This document shows positions 8,822 to 17,227 of a stretch of 43,703 nucleotides of DNA, piece by piece. The position numbers were made by a program, and so were the translations under genes. Below the pieces are notes generated by a model that was given only the letters and a program-made list of their open reading frames with translations, ran no database searches and was not told where the DNA came from. Origin of the DNA: a virus; IMG/VR virus record IMGVR_UViG_3300025645_000140, positions 1 to 43,703 of that record; one strand, written 5' to 3'. Every line of letters starts with the position of its first letter. The first letter of the stretch is position 1.

Positions 8822-9820
8822 TTAGACGGGTAGACCGTCATCATTGAAATAATTCGTCCGCTGTTGGCAGACCGAGAAAGCAGGGCAATAAGGACATGCC
8901 TTTACGGCTCCAGGTACTCGAACAACGATCCCTTTGCCTTTCTCTTTCAGCCACAACTGAGCGTCAGCTTCTTTAGCGAAGTTTTTCTGGCAACGGCCGC
9001 CTTTCTTGGCGGTTTCCGGATTGGAATAGTATTTGAATTCGTCTTCCGATTGCCACAATTCCTTGGGAGTACACTCGACCATCTTGTCCTGGTCTAAACC
9101 AGCGTTGGCAATGATGTGATCAACCTTGTCGTTGATCCATGTCTCAGTGTCTTCCAAAGAGAGAAGTGCAAACTCCCGATGAGGAGTACGGATCTGTGGA
9201 TACTTGGGATCAACAGTCCGAAACTTCTGCCAGTCAGTGAAGATGAACTGGATTCGCATGATGTCATCTTTGATCAGATCAGGCATGATCCAGCGATACA
9301 TGGAACCTTGGAGGATGTAGTCGTCATCCTTGTTGCCGGAGGTCCAAGCGAATGTGCTTGTGGTTTTGAAATCCCGATAGGCTTGACCGATCAGGAAGTC
9401 CAACTGACCCGTGACAATAATATCACGGAACTCTTTGAAGCCACGAATCTCCAAGTAAATTGGGATGTCGTCATCCTTCAGAGTCTTTGGATCAGGGTTG
9501 ATTTTGATCTTGTTGATGATCTTCTCAGGGTAGTTCAGCTTACGCATTGCACCACGCCAATCACCCTGGGTCCATGCACGTTCGATTGAGTCATGAAGGC
9601 CATGGCCCACACGTGAAGCTATCATGTCCGATAGGTCAAACTCTTCTTGAGTCTGATCGACCTTACGCTTGAGGATCAATGACCGGGTAGGCTTCATGAG
9701 TGTGGTCACAGAGATCAACTCACCTGGAGGAGCCTCTGCGGCGCCGGAGTTGTATCCGTCTTGCAAGAGCCACACTGCCAGGGGCAGGTCGATCTTGTGG
9801 TTGTTGGTTATCTTAACCAT
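8822..9820 (-). CDS. PD-(D/E)XK exonuclease with Cys cluster (N4 gp42-like, Cas4/AddB style)
   Basis: 332 residues. RecB-family motifs in order: H73..H76, GQLD (D141), YRDFK (D150, K152) and QGSMY (Q171-Y175), the usual catalytic set for metal-dependent cleavage. Near the C-terminus C277 is followed by C309, C312 and C318, the one-plus-three spacing that holds a [4Fe-4S] cluster in Cas4 and AddB nucleases. It starts inside the end of the polymerase B reading frame (8-base overlap), so the two are probably co-translated. Expected role: exonuclease in phage replication or recombination, or host DNA degradation. Confidence 0.75.
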   Translation of the reverse strand: MVKITNNHKIDLPLAVWLLQDGYNSGAAEAPPGELISVTTLMKPTRSLILKRKVDQTQEEFDLSDMIASRVGHGLHDSIERAWTQGDWRGAMRKLNYPEKIINKIKINPDPKTLKDDDIPIYLEIRGFKEFRDIIVTGQLDFLIGQAYRDFKTTSTFAWTSGNKDDDYILQGSMYRWIMPDLIKDDIMRIQFIFTDWQKFRTVDPKYPQIRTPHREFALLSLEDTETWINDKVDHIIANAGLDQDKMVECTPKELWQSEDEFKYYSNPETAKKGGRCQKNFAKEADAQLWLKEKGKGIVVRVPGAVKACPYCPAFSVCQQRTNYFNDDGLPV

Positions 9821-10559
9821 TGATCTTCTCCAGATGTTTGGTGATGAGAGTTTTCACCTCACCGACTGTGGTTACGTTGGGGATGTCAAAATCTTTCCCC
9901 CAGTTGGGGTAGAATATTGAGAGCTCCCCGCTCATTTTGATGTGCTCATTCTGAATGGCTGGATCTTCCTGCCAACTCACAGCCTTTGAGAGGTGAGTGT
10001 TGGTATAGAGGAGGACTTCCATGTCATCCCGGATGAGCAAATAGTTTGCATCATGAATCTGAGCACAAGGTTTGATGTCCAAACGATGCTTACTCTTTCG
10101 GACACCCCTCATGAATTCACTCATGGCACGGGAGTTGAGCATGCAGTAGCTTTGCCCAAGGGCATTACCGGCTGTCCTGCCTTCGGCAGCAGCCTCGTAT
10201 GGTGTTCTACTGGTTCCCAGAACAACCTGCTTGAGCAGGGGAGTCCTGAGCCTCAGACCGAATGCCAGTGTGACGTAGCCGTCCTTACAGGCTTGTTCCA
10301 GTTTATCTGCGACCCACTTGTCTGACACGTGGTACAGATTGTGATAGCTGGCTTCGATTGAACGAGCCAACTCAGCAGTGAAGCCACAGTTTGTCATCAA
10401 GGTTATGTACGTCCCCTGATATGTCAGAGCAAAGGTTGGTGCCTTGGACTCTTGTCTATGGTGGGAGTATTTTTTCTTGATGGAATTCACCCTCGAAACG
10501 TTGTGCTCCGAGGGTGAAACTGTAAGCAATTCACTGAGAGGTTCAGTGATCTCAATCAT
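9813..10559 (-). CDS. DNA polymerase family A, C-terminal fragment (motifs B and C)
   Basis: 248 residues from ATG 10559, ten bases after the stop of the N-terminal fragment. Motif B is RQESKAPTFALTYQG (R35, K39, Y47), the fingers helix that binds dNTP; motif C is QIHDANY (H169, D170), carrying a catalytic Asp. The N-terminal fragment has the exonuclease and motif A, so the two must act together or be joined. Upstream of 10559 the same frame is open to 10730 but reads as a shadow of the first gene. No strong ribosome site precedes 10559, which favours coupling to the preceding stop or a +1 frameshift. The end overlaps the nuclease gene. Confidence 0.8.
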   Translation of the reverse strand: MIEITEPLSELLTVSPSEHNVSRVNSIKKKYSHHRQESKAPTFALTYQGTYITLMTNCGFTAELARSIEASYHNLYHVSDKWVADKLEQACKDGYVTLAFGLRLRTPLLKQVVLGTSRTPYEAAAEGRTAGNALGQSYCMLNSRAMSEFMRGVRKSKHRLDIKPCAQIHDANYLLIRDDMEVLLYTNTHLSKAVSWQEDPAIQNEHIKMSGELSIFYPNWGKDFDIPNVTTVGEVKTLITKHLEKING

Positions 10560-10569
10560 CGTTGGATTC

Positions 10570-12657
10570 TTACTTGTTGATGAGGGCAAACAACTCTGAA
10601 CCGAGAAGTTTTTGACCCATGTAGTCCACCTCCTCATTGCTGTGGAAGTAGAACTCCTTGTCTCCGACGGTGGCTTTGTAAGCCTGCTCCCCATCAGGAA
10701 GCAGAGCAACGTCAGGCATGTGCTCACCAAAGTAAGCTAACGCCCGAAGACAGTGGCCATCGTACCCGTCTGAATAGACCTTGATCTTCTCTGGATCTTT
10801 GGTCGTGACTGCGGAGATTTTGTCCTCCAAAGAATCGAAGTCCAAACCCACAAAAAGCCATCCGGGAGGTGCTTCAAAGCACTCCTTGATCAGCTTTGCA
10901 AGCCTTTGTTTTACTGGTGTTGAGCCAGCAGAAGGAATGTTCTGTAGGTTGGGGTTGTTCGATGACAACCTACCAGATGCTGTGCCACCGAGCCTGAAGT
11001 TTCCGAATAAATAATGCCATCCATCTGGTCCCTTCTTGGCTTTTAGGAAAGCCGGAAGGAATGTTGATAGGATGATTGCGGAAGCCTTGTACTCGATCAG
11101 GATGTTGAGGAACCGAATCACTTCAGGATCACTGGTGTGATTGATGAGTTTCTCCAGAGTATCTGCACCTGTGGCAGGCTGTTTGGTGTCGGTGTAATCC
11201 AGCACAGGCAAACCAAGGAAGTCTTCCTCGTACAAGAGACGTTGAAGCTGCTTGGGTGATCCTGGGTTGAACGCAACGATGGTATCTTTTGTGTTACCAA
11301 GATCAGCCTTCGTTATCTGTTTGCTTTTGAGCTTCAGGTTCTTCTCGATCACCTTCTCATCTTTGAGTTGGTCCATAAAAGACCAGATGATTTGGAGACT
11401 GTTCATCCGAGCCAGGTTGAGGTCTGACTCTTTCTGAAGCTGCTTGTCCAAGGCTTTGACCTTGTCCATGTTGATTGGCATACCAGTGAGCTGCATCTGG
11501 ATGATGTCGATGACAGCTGGTCGGAAGAGAGTCTGGTATGGTTCATCCTGAAGATCGGCAAGCATGATCGGCAAGTTCTTCTTGTAAACATACCAAGTGG
11601 CGAGTCCATCGATCAGATTATACTTCAGCAGATCATCCATAGGAATCAAAGTGATGTCATGGATATCGGACTGAGCATAGTTCCCTGCAAACTCTTGAGC
11701 CTGGGTCTTGAGTCCGAGCTCATTACCGGCACAGGAGTTGGTCGCCAAGTATGTGATGAGCTGGGTACACTCCCAGTTCCTCAAAAGAACTTCGAGTCCA
11801 GTTAGGAGACCCTCTTGATCTAAGATGTCCTCCATAAACAACTGGTAAACCAAGACATAAACATCATAGCAGATGTTGTGATAAATCATCTTGTGTTGAA
11901 AATTCTCAAAGAAGATTTTCAATGCACGACGAACGTCTGGATTATGTCTTCTGCCTGTTTGCTTGTTGTCGTCTGCCATGAATGTGTACAGACGATTTGA
12001 GTCTACGGGGAAAGCTACCCCTTCATGCTCATTCCAACAGAACGTGATGGTGCCTATGCCAGCATCATAGTGCTTGAGATCAAAGCCTTCGATGTCACAG
12101 GTGAGGTCACACTCCATGGCCTTGAGTCTGTCAATCCAGGTGAGGATCTCAGAGTAATCCTCTGGATAAGCAGAGAATTTGATGATGTTTTTACCCGTCA
12201 CAGAATGATCATTAGAAGCCCAGCGAGATGTCGCTTTGAGAGCCAATTCGATCTTGGCCTTCATCTTGTCTGGGTCATAGAACACACGGCCGTAGTTGGG
12301 GCAGTAGGTCACATGGAAGTCCGGATCAAACTCACTGCGACACACGTCACCGATGGTGGCATCTGTCTTGGCTTTCTTTGTCAGGACTTTGAAGTAATCA
12401 GGCTGAGTGACAACCAGCATTGTGATGCCGGCCGCCTTCAGGTTTTGAAGGAGCTCCGCAGTGTACTCTTTAATCTGAGTGACTGCGGTCTTCTTCTTAT
12501 GGGGATCGAGATAGAGATCAGCAATCATCACATCCTCACCCAACGTTCTCAGGTGCGGATTATAATAGTGCTTCATTACCTCCGCTGACTGGAGACGTGG
12601 AACGAGGAAGGCTATCCGGGGAGATTTCCCGGTGCCACCGATGACTTCATATTTCAT
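10570..12657 (-). CDS. DNA polymerase family A, N-terminal fragment (exonuclease domain and motif A)
   Basis: 695 residues, N4 gp39-like. Residues 1-150 are an N-terminal domain of unclear role. The 3'-5' exonuclease follows: Exo I DIE (188-190), Exo II HNICYD (D265), Exo III YNLID (D350). The polymerase domain has TASGRLSSNNPNLQNIP and motif A GLDFDSLEDKI (D606). The frame ends with TAA about 40 residues after the HMPDV segment, before motif B; the last ~45 residues have no clear counterpart in the T7-type core. Motifs B and C lie in another frame starting ten bases on. N4 DNA polymerase is a single chain of ~870 residues; the two parts here total 943. Confidence 0.85.
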   Translation of the reverse strand: MKYEVIGGTGKSPRIAFLVPRLQSAEVMKHYYNPHLRTLGEDVMIADLYLDPHKKKTAVTQIKEYTAELLQNLKAAGITMLVVTQPDYFKVLTKKAKTDATIGDVCRSEFDPDFHVTYCPNYGRVFYDPDKMKAKIELALKATSRWASNDHSVTGKNIIKFSAYPEDYSEILTWIDRLKAMECDLTCDIEGFDLKHYDAGIGTITFCWNEHEGVAFPVDSNRLYTFMADDNKQTGRRHNPDVRRALKIFFENFQHKMIYHNICYDVYVLVYQLFMEDILDQEGLLTGLEVLLRNWECTQLITYLATNSCAGNELGLKTQAQEFAGNYAQSDIHDITLIPMDDLLKYNLIDGLATWYVYKKNLPIMLADLQDEPYQTLFRPAVIDIIQMQLTGMPINMDKVKALDKQLQKESDLNLARMNSLQIIWSFMDQLKDEKVIEKNLKLKSKQITKADLGNTKDTIVAFNPGSPKQLQRLLYEEDFLGLPVLDYTDTKQPATGADTLEKLINHTSDPEVIRFLNILIEYKASAIILSTFLPAFLKAKKGPDGWHYLFGNFRLGGTASGRLSSNNPNLQNIPSAGSTPVKQRLAKLIKECFEAPPGWLFVGLDFDSLEDKISAVTTKDPEKIKVYSDGYDGHCLRALAYFGEHMPDVALLPDGEQAYKATVGDKEFYFHSNEEVDYMGQKLLGSELFALINK

Positions 12658-12666
12658 ATTACTATC

Positions 12667-12924
12667 CTAGATGTATAAGCAATCGGAGATGATCCTGTTA
12701 CCTTTGGAGTCATAGGACTTAGAGTGCTGAACTGTGTTCTCATTCCAGTGCCTGACCTCATTGGTTACAGCTTTTTCAGCAGCTAACTCACTGTCACCTT
12801 TGTAGATTACGTGGTCTTCAACAGAGGGAGACTCGAACCAGTTTCTCTTTATGGAAGTATGGCGGTAGGCAATGACTCTCCCATCAAAATACTCATCAAT
12901 GGAGTAGGTGATTGTGGTTTTCAT
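12667..12924 (-). CDS. Small hypothetical protein, 85 aa
   Basis: Starts with ATG overlapping the previous stop by four bases and ends nine bases before the polymerase start. The N-terminus (KTTITYSIDEYFDGRVIAY) reads as beta strands; the middle is charged and the end has Ser/Asp-rich turns. No family is recognised. One of three small genes between helicase and polymerase linked by ATGA overlaps, so it probably shares their middle transcript. Confidence 0.7.
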   Translation of the reverse strand: MKTTITYSIDEYFDGRVIAYRHTSIKRNWFESPSVEDHVIYKGDSELAAEKAVTNEVRHWNENTVQHSKSYDSKGNRIISDCLYI

Positions 12925-13118
12925 GGTTTTCTTCCAGTGGTTACGGGATCATCTTTCTTGAAGTAATCCCAATGGCGACCAAGCGGTCCTTGATGTGATC
13001 TCAAACCAACAGCAGTTCTACCACTGCGTTTGAACCAAACAGCTCCGCTTGCAGAGGAGAAAGCAGTTCCAACTAGAAGCTTACCAAACGTGGTCTCTTT
13101 CAATGTTATCTTTGTCAT
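12921..13118 (-). CDS. Small basic hypothetical protein, 65 aa
   Basis: Overlaps both neighbours by ATGA. Rich in Gly, Ser, Arg and Lys with several aromatic residues (AVWFKRSGRTAVGLR in the middle, HWDYFKK near the end), so possibly a nucleic-acid-associated protein, but nothing is diagnostic. Confidence 0.65.
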   Translation of the reverse strand: MTKITLKETTFGKLLVGTAFSSASGAVWFKRSGRTAVGLRSHQGPLGRHWDYFKKDDPVTTGRKP

Positions 13119-13300
13119 TTGAGACTCTCCGGATATTGGATTGGGGTTTCTTCAGAGAAAATGATGAACTCATCATCACGATCGGGTTCATAATCTTCAG
13201 CAAGGAAGGTGATGAAGTCCATCTCGGTCATACCTTTTGACCGAAACAGATAGGTGCTTACCCCATGCTTATGTTCATGGGTTCCAATGTAGAATTTCAT
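13115..13300 (-). CDS. Small acidic hypothetical protein, 61 aa
   Basis: ATG overlaps the helicase stop by four bases. It begins MKFYIGTHEHKHGVSTYL and becomes acidic towards the C-terminus (EDYEPDRDDEF). No family recognised. Tight coupling to the helicase gene suggests co-expression with replication proteins. Confidence 0.65.
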   Translation of the reverse strand: MKFYIGTHEHKHGVSTYLFRSKGMTEMDFITFLAEDYEPDRDDEFIIFSEETPIQYPESLK

Positions 13301-14568
13301 GTGAAATACCTTTCTGGAAGATGACCTCGGATATAAATCCGAGACTTGGGACGGGACAGAGCAACGTACTGGAGACGTGCGGTCTGTTCCTTGTTGGTTG
13401 ACTTACCGATGTCAGCCAGGTCCACGATCACAGAGTTATAGGTTGAGCCCTGTGCCTTGTGTGTGGTGGATGCTGCGACTGAACGGAGATCAGGATATGC
13501 AGCTTTGATCTTGAAGAACCGGTCCCACTTCTTGAGACCAGAATAATATTTCAGAACCAAAGCACGATCATTGTGGTCAGCAAACGCAGTCAGGAAATAG
13601 ATCTGCTGGTTGCCTACGTCTTCGACCTCCATCATGATCATGCGAATCTCTTCACCGTCAACGATGTACTTGTCCATGTAGTCATCAGTGATTGCTGTCA
13701 CACGAACCACCTGATCAGTGTACAGGCGTTCTCTGTTTGCCAGTTCAGCTGCTGAGTTGTTCGAGAGAATCTCTCCCACCTCATACGGGTGCTCATATGT
13801 GCGAAGCTGTCGTATGTACGTGTTGTACTCGATGACTCGTTTGTTTGTGTAGGAGATGATCCGCTTTGATGGATCTTCCTCCAGGAACTCACGCTCCAGG
13901 ACACCCTGTACGAAGGTGCCATCGACCAGATCAATGACCCCTGGGACTTGCGTGATAGGTGTGAACACACCGGTCAGCACTGTCTGCTTGGCCTGCTCAC
14001 AGAGGTCCATCAGAGCCTGCTGTTCAGCATTACGAACTGGGACACTGAGATAGGCTGTCTGGAAGCCCTGGGTGTAGATGCAGGAAACTGTCTCCCCAAC
14101 AGGAGCGAGTTGGTTTTTGTCACCAACAAACAAAACCTTGCAGGTGCTGCTGATTCCCATCTGCAAATACTTGAAGAGGTTTTTATCTATCATCGAACAT
14201 TCGTCAATGATGATGAGGGTATCGTTGTGAACATCCCACTTAGCAGTGGGTACAATCTTCACAGTACCGGTCGAGAAATTCTCAGAGACTCGGAGATTCA
14301 TGAACTGATAGATGGTTCCGATCTCGCTACGTCGATGAGGCATGGCCTCTGATATGACCGCGGCCGCCTTGTTGGTGGTCGCTGTGATCACAACTTTGTT
14401 GAGTGGATTGTTTGGAGACTTATGTTTCAGAATTGCATCAGCAATCTGAGAGATCAGGTAAGTCTTACCTGTGCCGGCACCACCGCTTACGTCCATGAAT
14501 TGATCTGGACCATTAATAAAGTCAATGACTTGTAGAAATGCGGCATGCTGCTCTTGGTTTAAAGCCAT
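13297..14568 (-). CDS. SF1B DNA helicase, Dda / RecD2-like (N4 gp37-like)
   Basis: 423 residues from ATG 14568, five bases after AAGGAA; an upstream in-frame start at 14619 would lie inside the intergenic hairpin. Walker A GGAGTGKT (29-36), Walker B DECS (122-125), motif V-like THKAQGST and motif VI YVALSRPKSR near the C-terminus are the superfamily 1 set, closest in layout to T4 Dda. Expected to unwind DNA 5'-3' and strip bound proteins at the fork. It is the first of a run helicase - three small genes - DNA polymerase. Confidence 0.85.
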   Translation of the reverse strand: MALNQEQHAAFLQVIDFINGPDQFMDVSGGAGTGKTYLISQIADAILKHKSPNNPLNKVVITATTNKAAAVISEAMPHRRSEIGTIYQFMNLRVSENFSTGTVKIVPTAKWDVHNDTLIIIDECSMIDKNLFKYLQMGISSTCKVLFVGDKNQLAPVGETVSCIYTQGFQTAYLSVPVRNAEQQALMDLCEQAKQTVLTGVFTPITQVPGVIDLVDGTFVQGVLEREFLEEDPSKRIISYTNKRVIEYNTYIRQLRTYEHPYEVGEILSNNSAAELANRERLYTDQVVRVTAITDDYMDKYIVDGEEIRMIMMEVEDVGNQQIYFLTAFADHNDRALVLKYYSGLKKWDRFFKIKAAYPDLRSVAASTTHKAQGSTYNSVIVDLADIGKSTNKEQTARLQYVALSRPKSRIYIRGHLPERYFT

Positions 14569-14590
14569 TTTCTTTCCTTGAGGATTGGGT

Positions 14591-14620
14591 GGTGTCCCCC
14601 GTCCGAAGACAGAGGACACC
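14591..14620 (-). other. RNA hairpin with TTCG loop between nrdJ and helicase
   Basis: GGTGTCC (14591-14597) pairs with GGACACC (14614-14620); inside it on the minus strand GTC-TTCG-GAC forms a stable tetraloop stem. No T-run follows, so it is not a standard terminator. It lies between the nrdJ stop and the helicase ribosome site and could be a processing or mRNA-stability element. Confidence 0.5.
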
Positions 14621-14628
14621 GATTTACA

Positions 14629-17058
14629 TTACCCACATTTACTGTGGCCGCAGTCACCACAGGTTGGGCAACCACTTAACACGTGAACATTGAACCCCTT
14701 GCATGAGGTACACTGTATTGGTTTTGCTTTGGTTTCTTGGACAGCTTCTGTGAGTGCCACGTCTGCTGGACCGTCTTCAACAAACACTGGTTCAAATTCA
14801 GCATCCATCTTGAGAAAAGCAAGATGTTCCTCAAGTGTGAGACCGAGAAGAGCCATGAACGAAGGAATATACTTTCCTCCGACCCAGTCTCCTCCATTGG
14901 GATCCATGATTGACTTGAGATCCTCAATGACAAAGCTGATGTCACCACCACGACGGAAGACTGAAGACATCATCCGCGTCAGAGCCAGGACATATTGAAA
15001 CTTCGACATGTCTTGGGTGTTGATGAAGATCTCAAAGGGAATAGGAATCCCGTCGAGACCCAGATGGTTGTTGATTGTCACGTAGAAGTTGTTGCCTTCC
15101 CACTTGAGCTTGTAGGTTTGACCACCCAAGATTTTGACTCGTGGGATTGGACCTGCCGCAACTTCGATTGGCGGCGCCATTGTCGTACTTTCAGCGACAG
15201 GTGTCGTTTCCTGAGCGACAGGTGGCACTGCCAATTCCTTCTTTGGTTCGACAGATAGAACTGAACCAGTGACAGCATTGGGACGGTAGGTTGTGCAACC
15301 TTTGCAGCCCATGTCGTATGCCTGCATGTAAACGTCTCCAAAGTCTTCGAAGGAGATGTCTTCAGGTAGGTTGACTGTCTTGGAGATGGAACTGTCCACC
15401 CATTTTTGGACGGCAGACTGCATCTTCAAGTGAGCCATTGGCTCCAGGTCTTGAGCTGTCTTCAGGGTAGAGACATCTGCGTCATACTCATAGCCTAGAG
15501 ACTCACGACGCTCATGATAAATCTGTACGGCGTAGTCCCGTACAACTTCTTCACGTTTGCTCCCATCTTTCTCCAGAACTTTACGGGTATATTCGGGTGC
15601 GAATATGGGTTCGACACCACTGGATATGTTCCCAGCGTAGAGAGAAATGGTTCCCGTTGGAGCGATCGAGGTGAGCAAAGCATTACGAATACCATGTTCA
15701 AGTACACCGTCTCGGATGTGATCAGGCATGTTTCTCATGTTGCCAGACATGATGAACAGTTCTCGCTGATCTTCAGTAGCAGTCACAGGACATGGACCAA
15801 AGAGTTTGGCCAGTTCTATCGACTCCTCGTAGGCAGCGATGGCTATGTCCTCCATGATGGTCTCTGTGAATTCAACAGCAACATCTGAGCCGTACTCAAA
15901 GCCCAGCATCCAAAGCATGTCATGGAGCCCGGTAACACCGAGGCCCATACGACGTTTGGCTTTGGCTTCCATCTTTTGTTCAGCGATTGGAAACTTGGAT
16001 ATGTCAATGACAGCATCCAACATCTGAACAGCTGTACGTACAGTTGTACGGAGGAGCTCACGGTCAACCTGAGCTGAGGTATCGAAGGGATCGGTGACCA
16101 TCTTAGCCAGGTTGATTGAACCAAGCAGACAAGCTCCGTAGGGTGGGAGTGGCTGCTCACCACAAGGATTGGTGGCCGAGATCTGTTCGATGTACCAGAG
16201 GTTGTTCATCGTGTTGATACGATCGATGAAGATGACACCTGGTTCAGCAAAATCGTAGGTCGATTGCATGATGGAGTCCCAGAGATCTTTAGCCTGGACC
16301 CATTCGTAAATCCATTTGCCTTGGGCGTCTTGACCAAGAGATGTATCAGCAGGTGGTACATTGTGAACCAATGCCCACATCTCATCGTTCTTGACAGCTC
16401 TCATGAACATGTCTGTTGCAAGGACTGACACATTGAACATGCGAAGACGATTTGGGTCTTGCTTGGCTGTGATGAAGTCAAGAACATCTGGATGATCACA
16501 CCGCATGGTGGCCATCATGGCTCCACGACGGCTGCCGGCAGACATAATGGTCCGACACATCGCATCCCACACATCCATGAAGGAGAGTGGGCCTGAAGCA
16601 TCAGCATCAACACCTTTGACAGGTGAGTTCTTTGGACGGAGAGTTGTGAAGTCGTAACCGATCCCACCACCCTGTTGCATTGTGAGTGCAGCTTCACGGA
16701 GCATCTCGAAGATGCCACCCATATCGTCAGGGATCGTACCCATCACGTAGCAATTGAATAGTGTGACATTACGGCCACTACCAGCACCAGCTACGATGCG
16801 GCCGGCCGGGATGAATTTGAAATCTTTCAGGGCTTCATGAAAGTTGTAACGCCGTTCTTTAGCCACCATTCCCATGTCAGGAATAGTTTCTTGTAGATAC
16901 GTCTCAATCTCTGCATCAGCACAGGCATTTGCAATCCGAACCCAGGTATCATTGACACTGAGATCGTCAAGAATGTTGGGGTTGGGTGTGGTCAGACGAT
17001 ATTTGTCATTCCAAATCTGCTCACAGATTGGCTGTGGGAATGGGTTGTTCTTGCTCAT
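14629..17058 (-). CDS. nrdJ: Adenosylcobalamin-dependent (class II) ribonucleotide reductase
   Basis: 809 residues. It reduces ribonucleotides to deoxyribonucleotides using vitamin B12 as radical source. Signature residues: FNCYV (C103) and GACLLGSIN (C310) as the redox pair, NPCGE (297-301) with C299 as the thiyl radical site, and PTGTIS (467-472). The C-terminus has CTSC and a cluster of Cys pairs (CPTCGDC) usual in NrdJ for re-reduction or zinc binding. No small beta subunit is encoded nearby, as expected for class II. Start ATG 17058 after AAGGA. It is preceded by a terminator, so it should have its own promoter in 17059-17110, though none is recognisable. Works with Dcd and kinase-ThyX in dNTP supply. 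Confidence 0.92.
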   Translation of the reverse strand: MSKNNPFPQPICEQIWNDKYRLTTPNPNILDDLSVNDTWVRIANACADAEIETYLQETIPDMGMVAKERRYNFHEALKDFKFIPAGRIVAGAGSGRNVTLFNCYVMGTIPDDMGGIFEMLREAALTMQQGGGIGYDFTTLRPKNSPVKGVDADASGPLSFMDVWDAMCRTIMSAGSRRGAMMATMRCDHPDVLDFITAKQDPNRLRMFNVSVLATDMFMRAVKNDEMWALVHNVPPADTSLGQDAQGKWIYEWVQAKDLWDSIMQSTYDFAEPGVIFIDRINTMNNLWYIEQISATNPCGEQPLPPYGACLLGSINLAKMVTDPFDTSAQVDRELLRTTVRTAVQMLDAVIDISKFPIAEQKMEAKAKRRMGLGVTGLHDMLWMLGFEYGSDVAVEFTETIMEDIAIAAYEESIELAKLFGPCPVTATEDQRELFIMSGNMRNMPDHIRDGVLEHGIRNALLTSIAPTGTISLYAGNISSGVEPIFAPEYTRKVLEKDGSKREEVVRDYAVQIYHERRESLGYEYDADVSTLKTAQDLEPMAHLKMQSAVQKWVDSSISKTVNLPEDISFEDFGDVYMQAYDMGCKGCTTYRPNAVTGSVLSVEPKKELAVPPVAQETTPVAESTTMAPPIEVAAGPIPRVKILGGQTYKLKWEGNNFYVTINNHLGLDGIPIPFEIFINTQDMSKFQYVLALTRMMSSVFRRGGDISFVIEDLKSIMDPNGGDWVGGKYIPSFMALLGLTLEEHLAFLKMDAEFEPVFVEDGPADVALTEAVQETKAKPIQCTSCKGFNVHVLSGCPTCGDCGHSKCG

Positions 17059-17110
17059 GGGAGTTCCTTGTTTGAGTAAGCGGAACCGACCGGTGTAGTC
17101 AGTTCGATTG

Positions 17111-17160
17111 AAAAAGAAAAGCCTCTACCGACTCCAGGGAGGAATAATCGGCAGAGGCTT
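17111..17160 (-). terminator. Rho-independent terminator upstream of nrdJ
   Basis: GCCTCTACCGA (17121-17131) pairs with TCGGCAGAGGC (17148-17158) with one mismatch; on the minus strand TTTTCTTTTTC follows directly. It ends the cupin-gene transcript and isolates nrdJ from it. Confidence 0.85.
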
Positions 17161-17161
17161 T

Positions 17162-17223
17162 ACACGGGGACGGAGAGCCATGGGGGGATGGTCCATGAGC
17201 CACTCTTCCGTTACACCGCGTGT
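17162..17223 (-). other. 62-base extended hairpin in the 3' UTR of the cupin gene
   Basis: Three nested stems: ACACG/CGTGT at the ends, ACGGA-(A)-GAG with CTCTCCGT in the middle, and CATGG with CCATG around a C-rich loop. It starts five bases after the cupin stop codon and is followed at once by the terminator at 17111-17160. It is not tRNA-shaped: no CCA end or cloverleaf arms. It may be an mRNA-stability element, an RNase III site or a small structured RNA. Confidence 0.45.
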
Positions 17224-17227
17224 TCGG

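Noticed and set aside
10560-10730. Upstream extension of the polymerase C-terminal frame to 10730
   Set aside because: The extension overlaps the well-supported N-terminal fragment and reads as Ser/Thr/Arg-rich shadow sequence without polymerase motifs; the start at 10559 fits better.
10570-12657. Intein or intron as cause of the polymerase split
   Set aside because: The junction has only ten bases between stop and start, with no splicing motifs, HINT or homing-endonuclease domain, so no active element is present; only a relic remains possible.
17162-17223. tRNA candidate in the structured region after the cupin gene
   Set aside because: The ends pair, but there are no D, anticodon or T arms and no T-loop consensus; it folds as one long hairpin.
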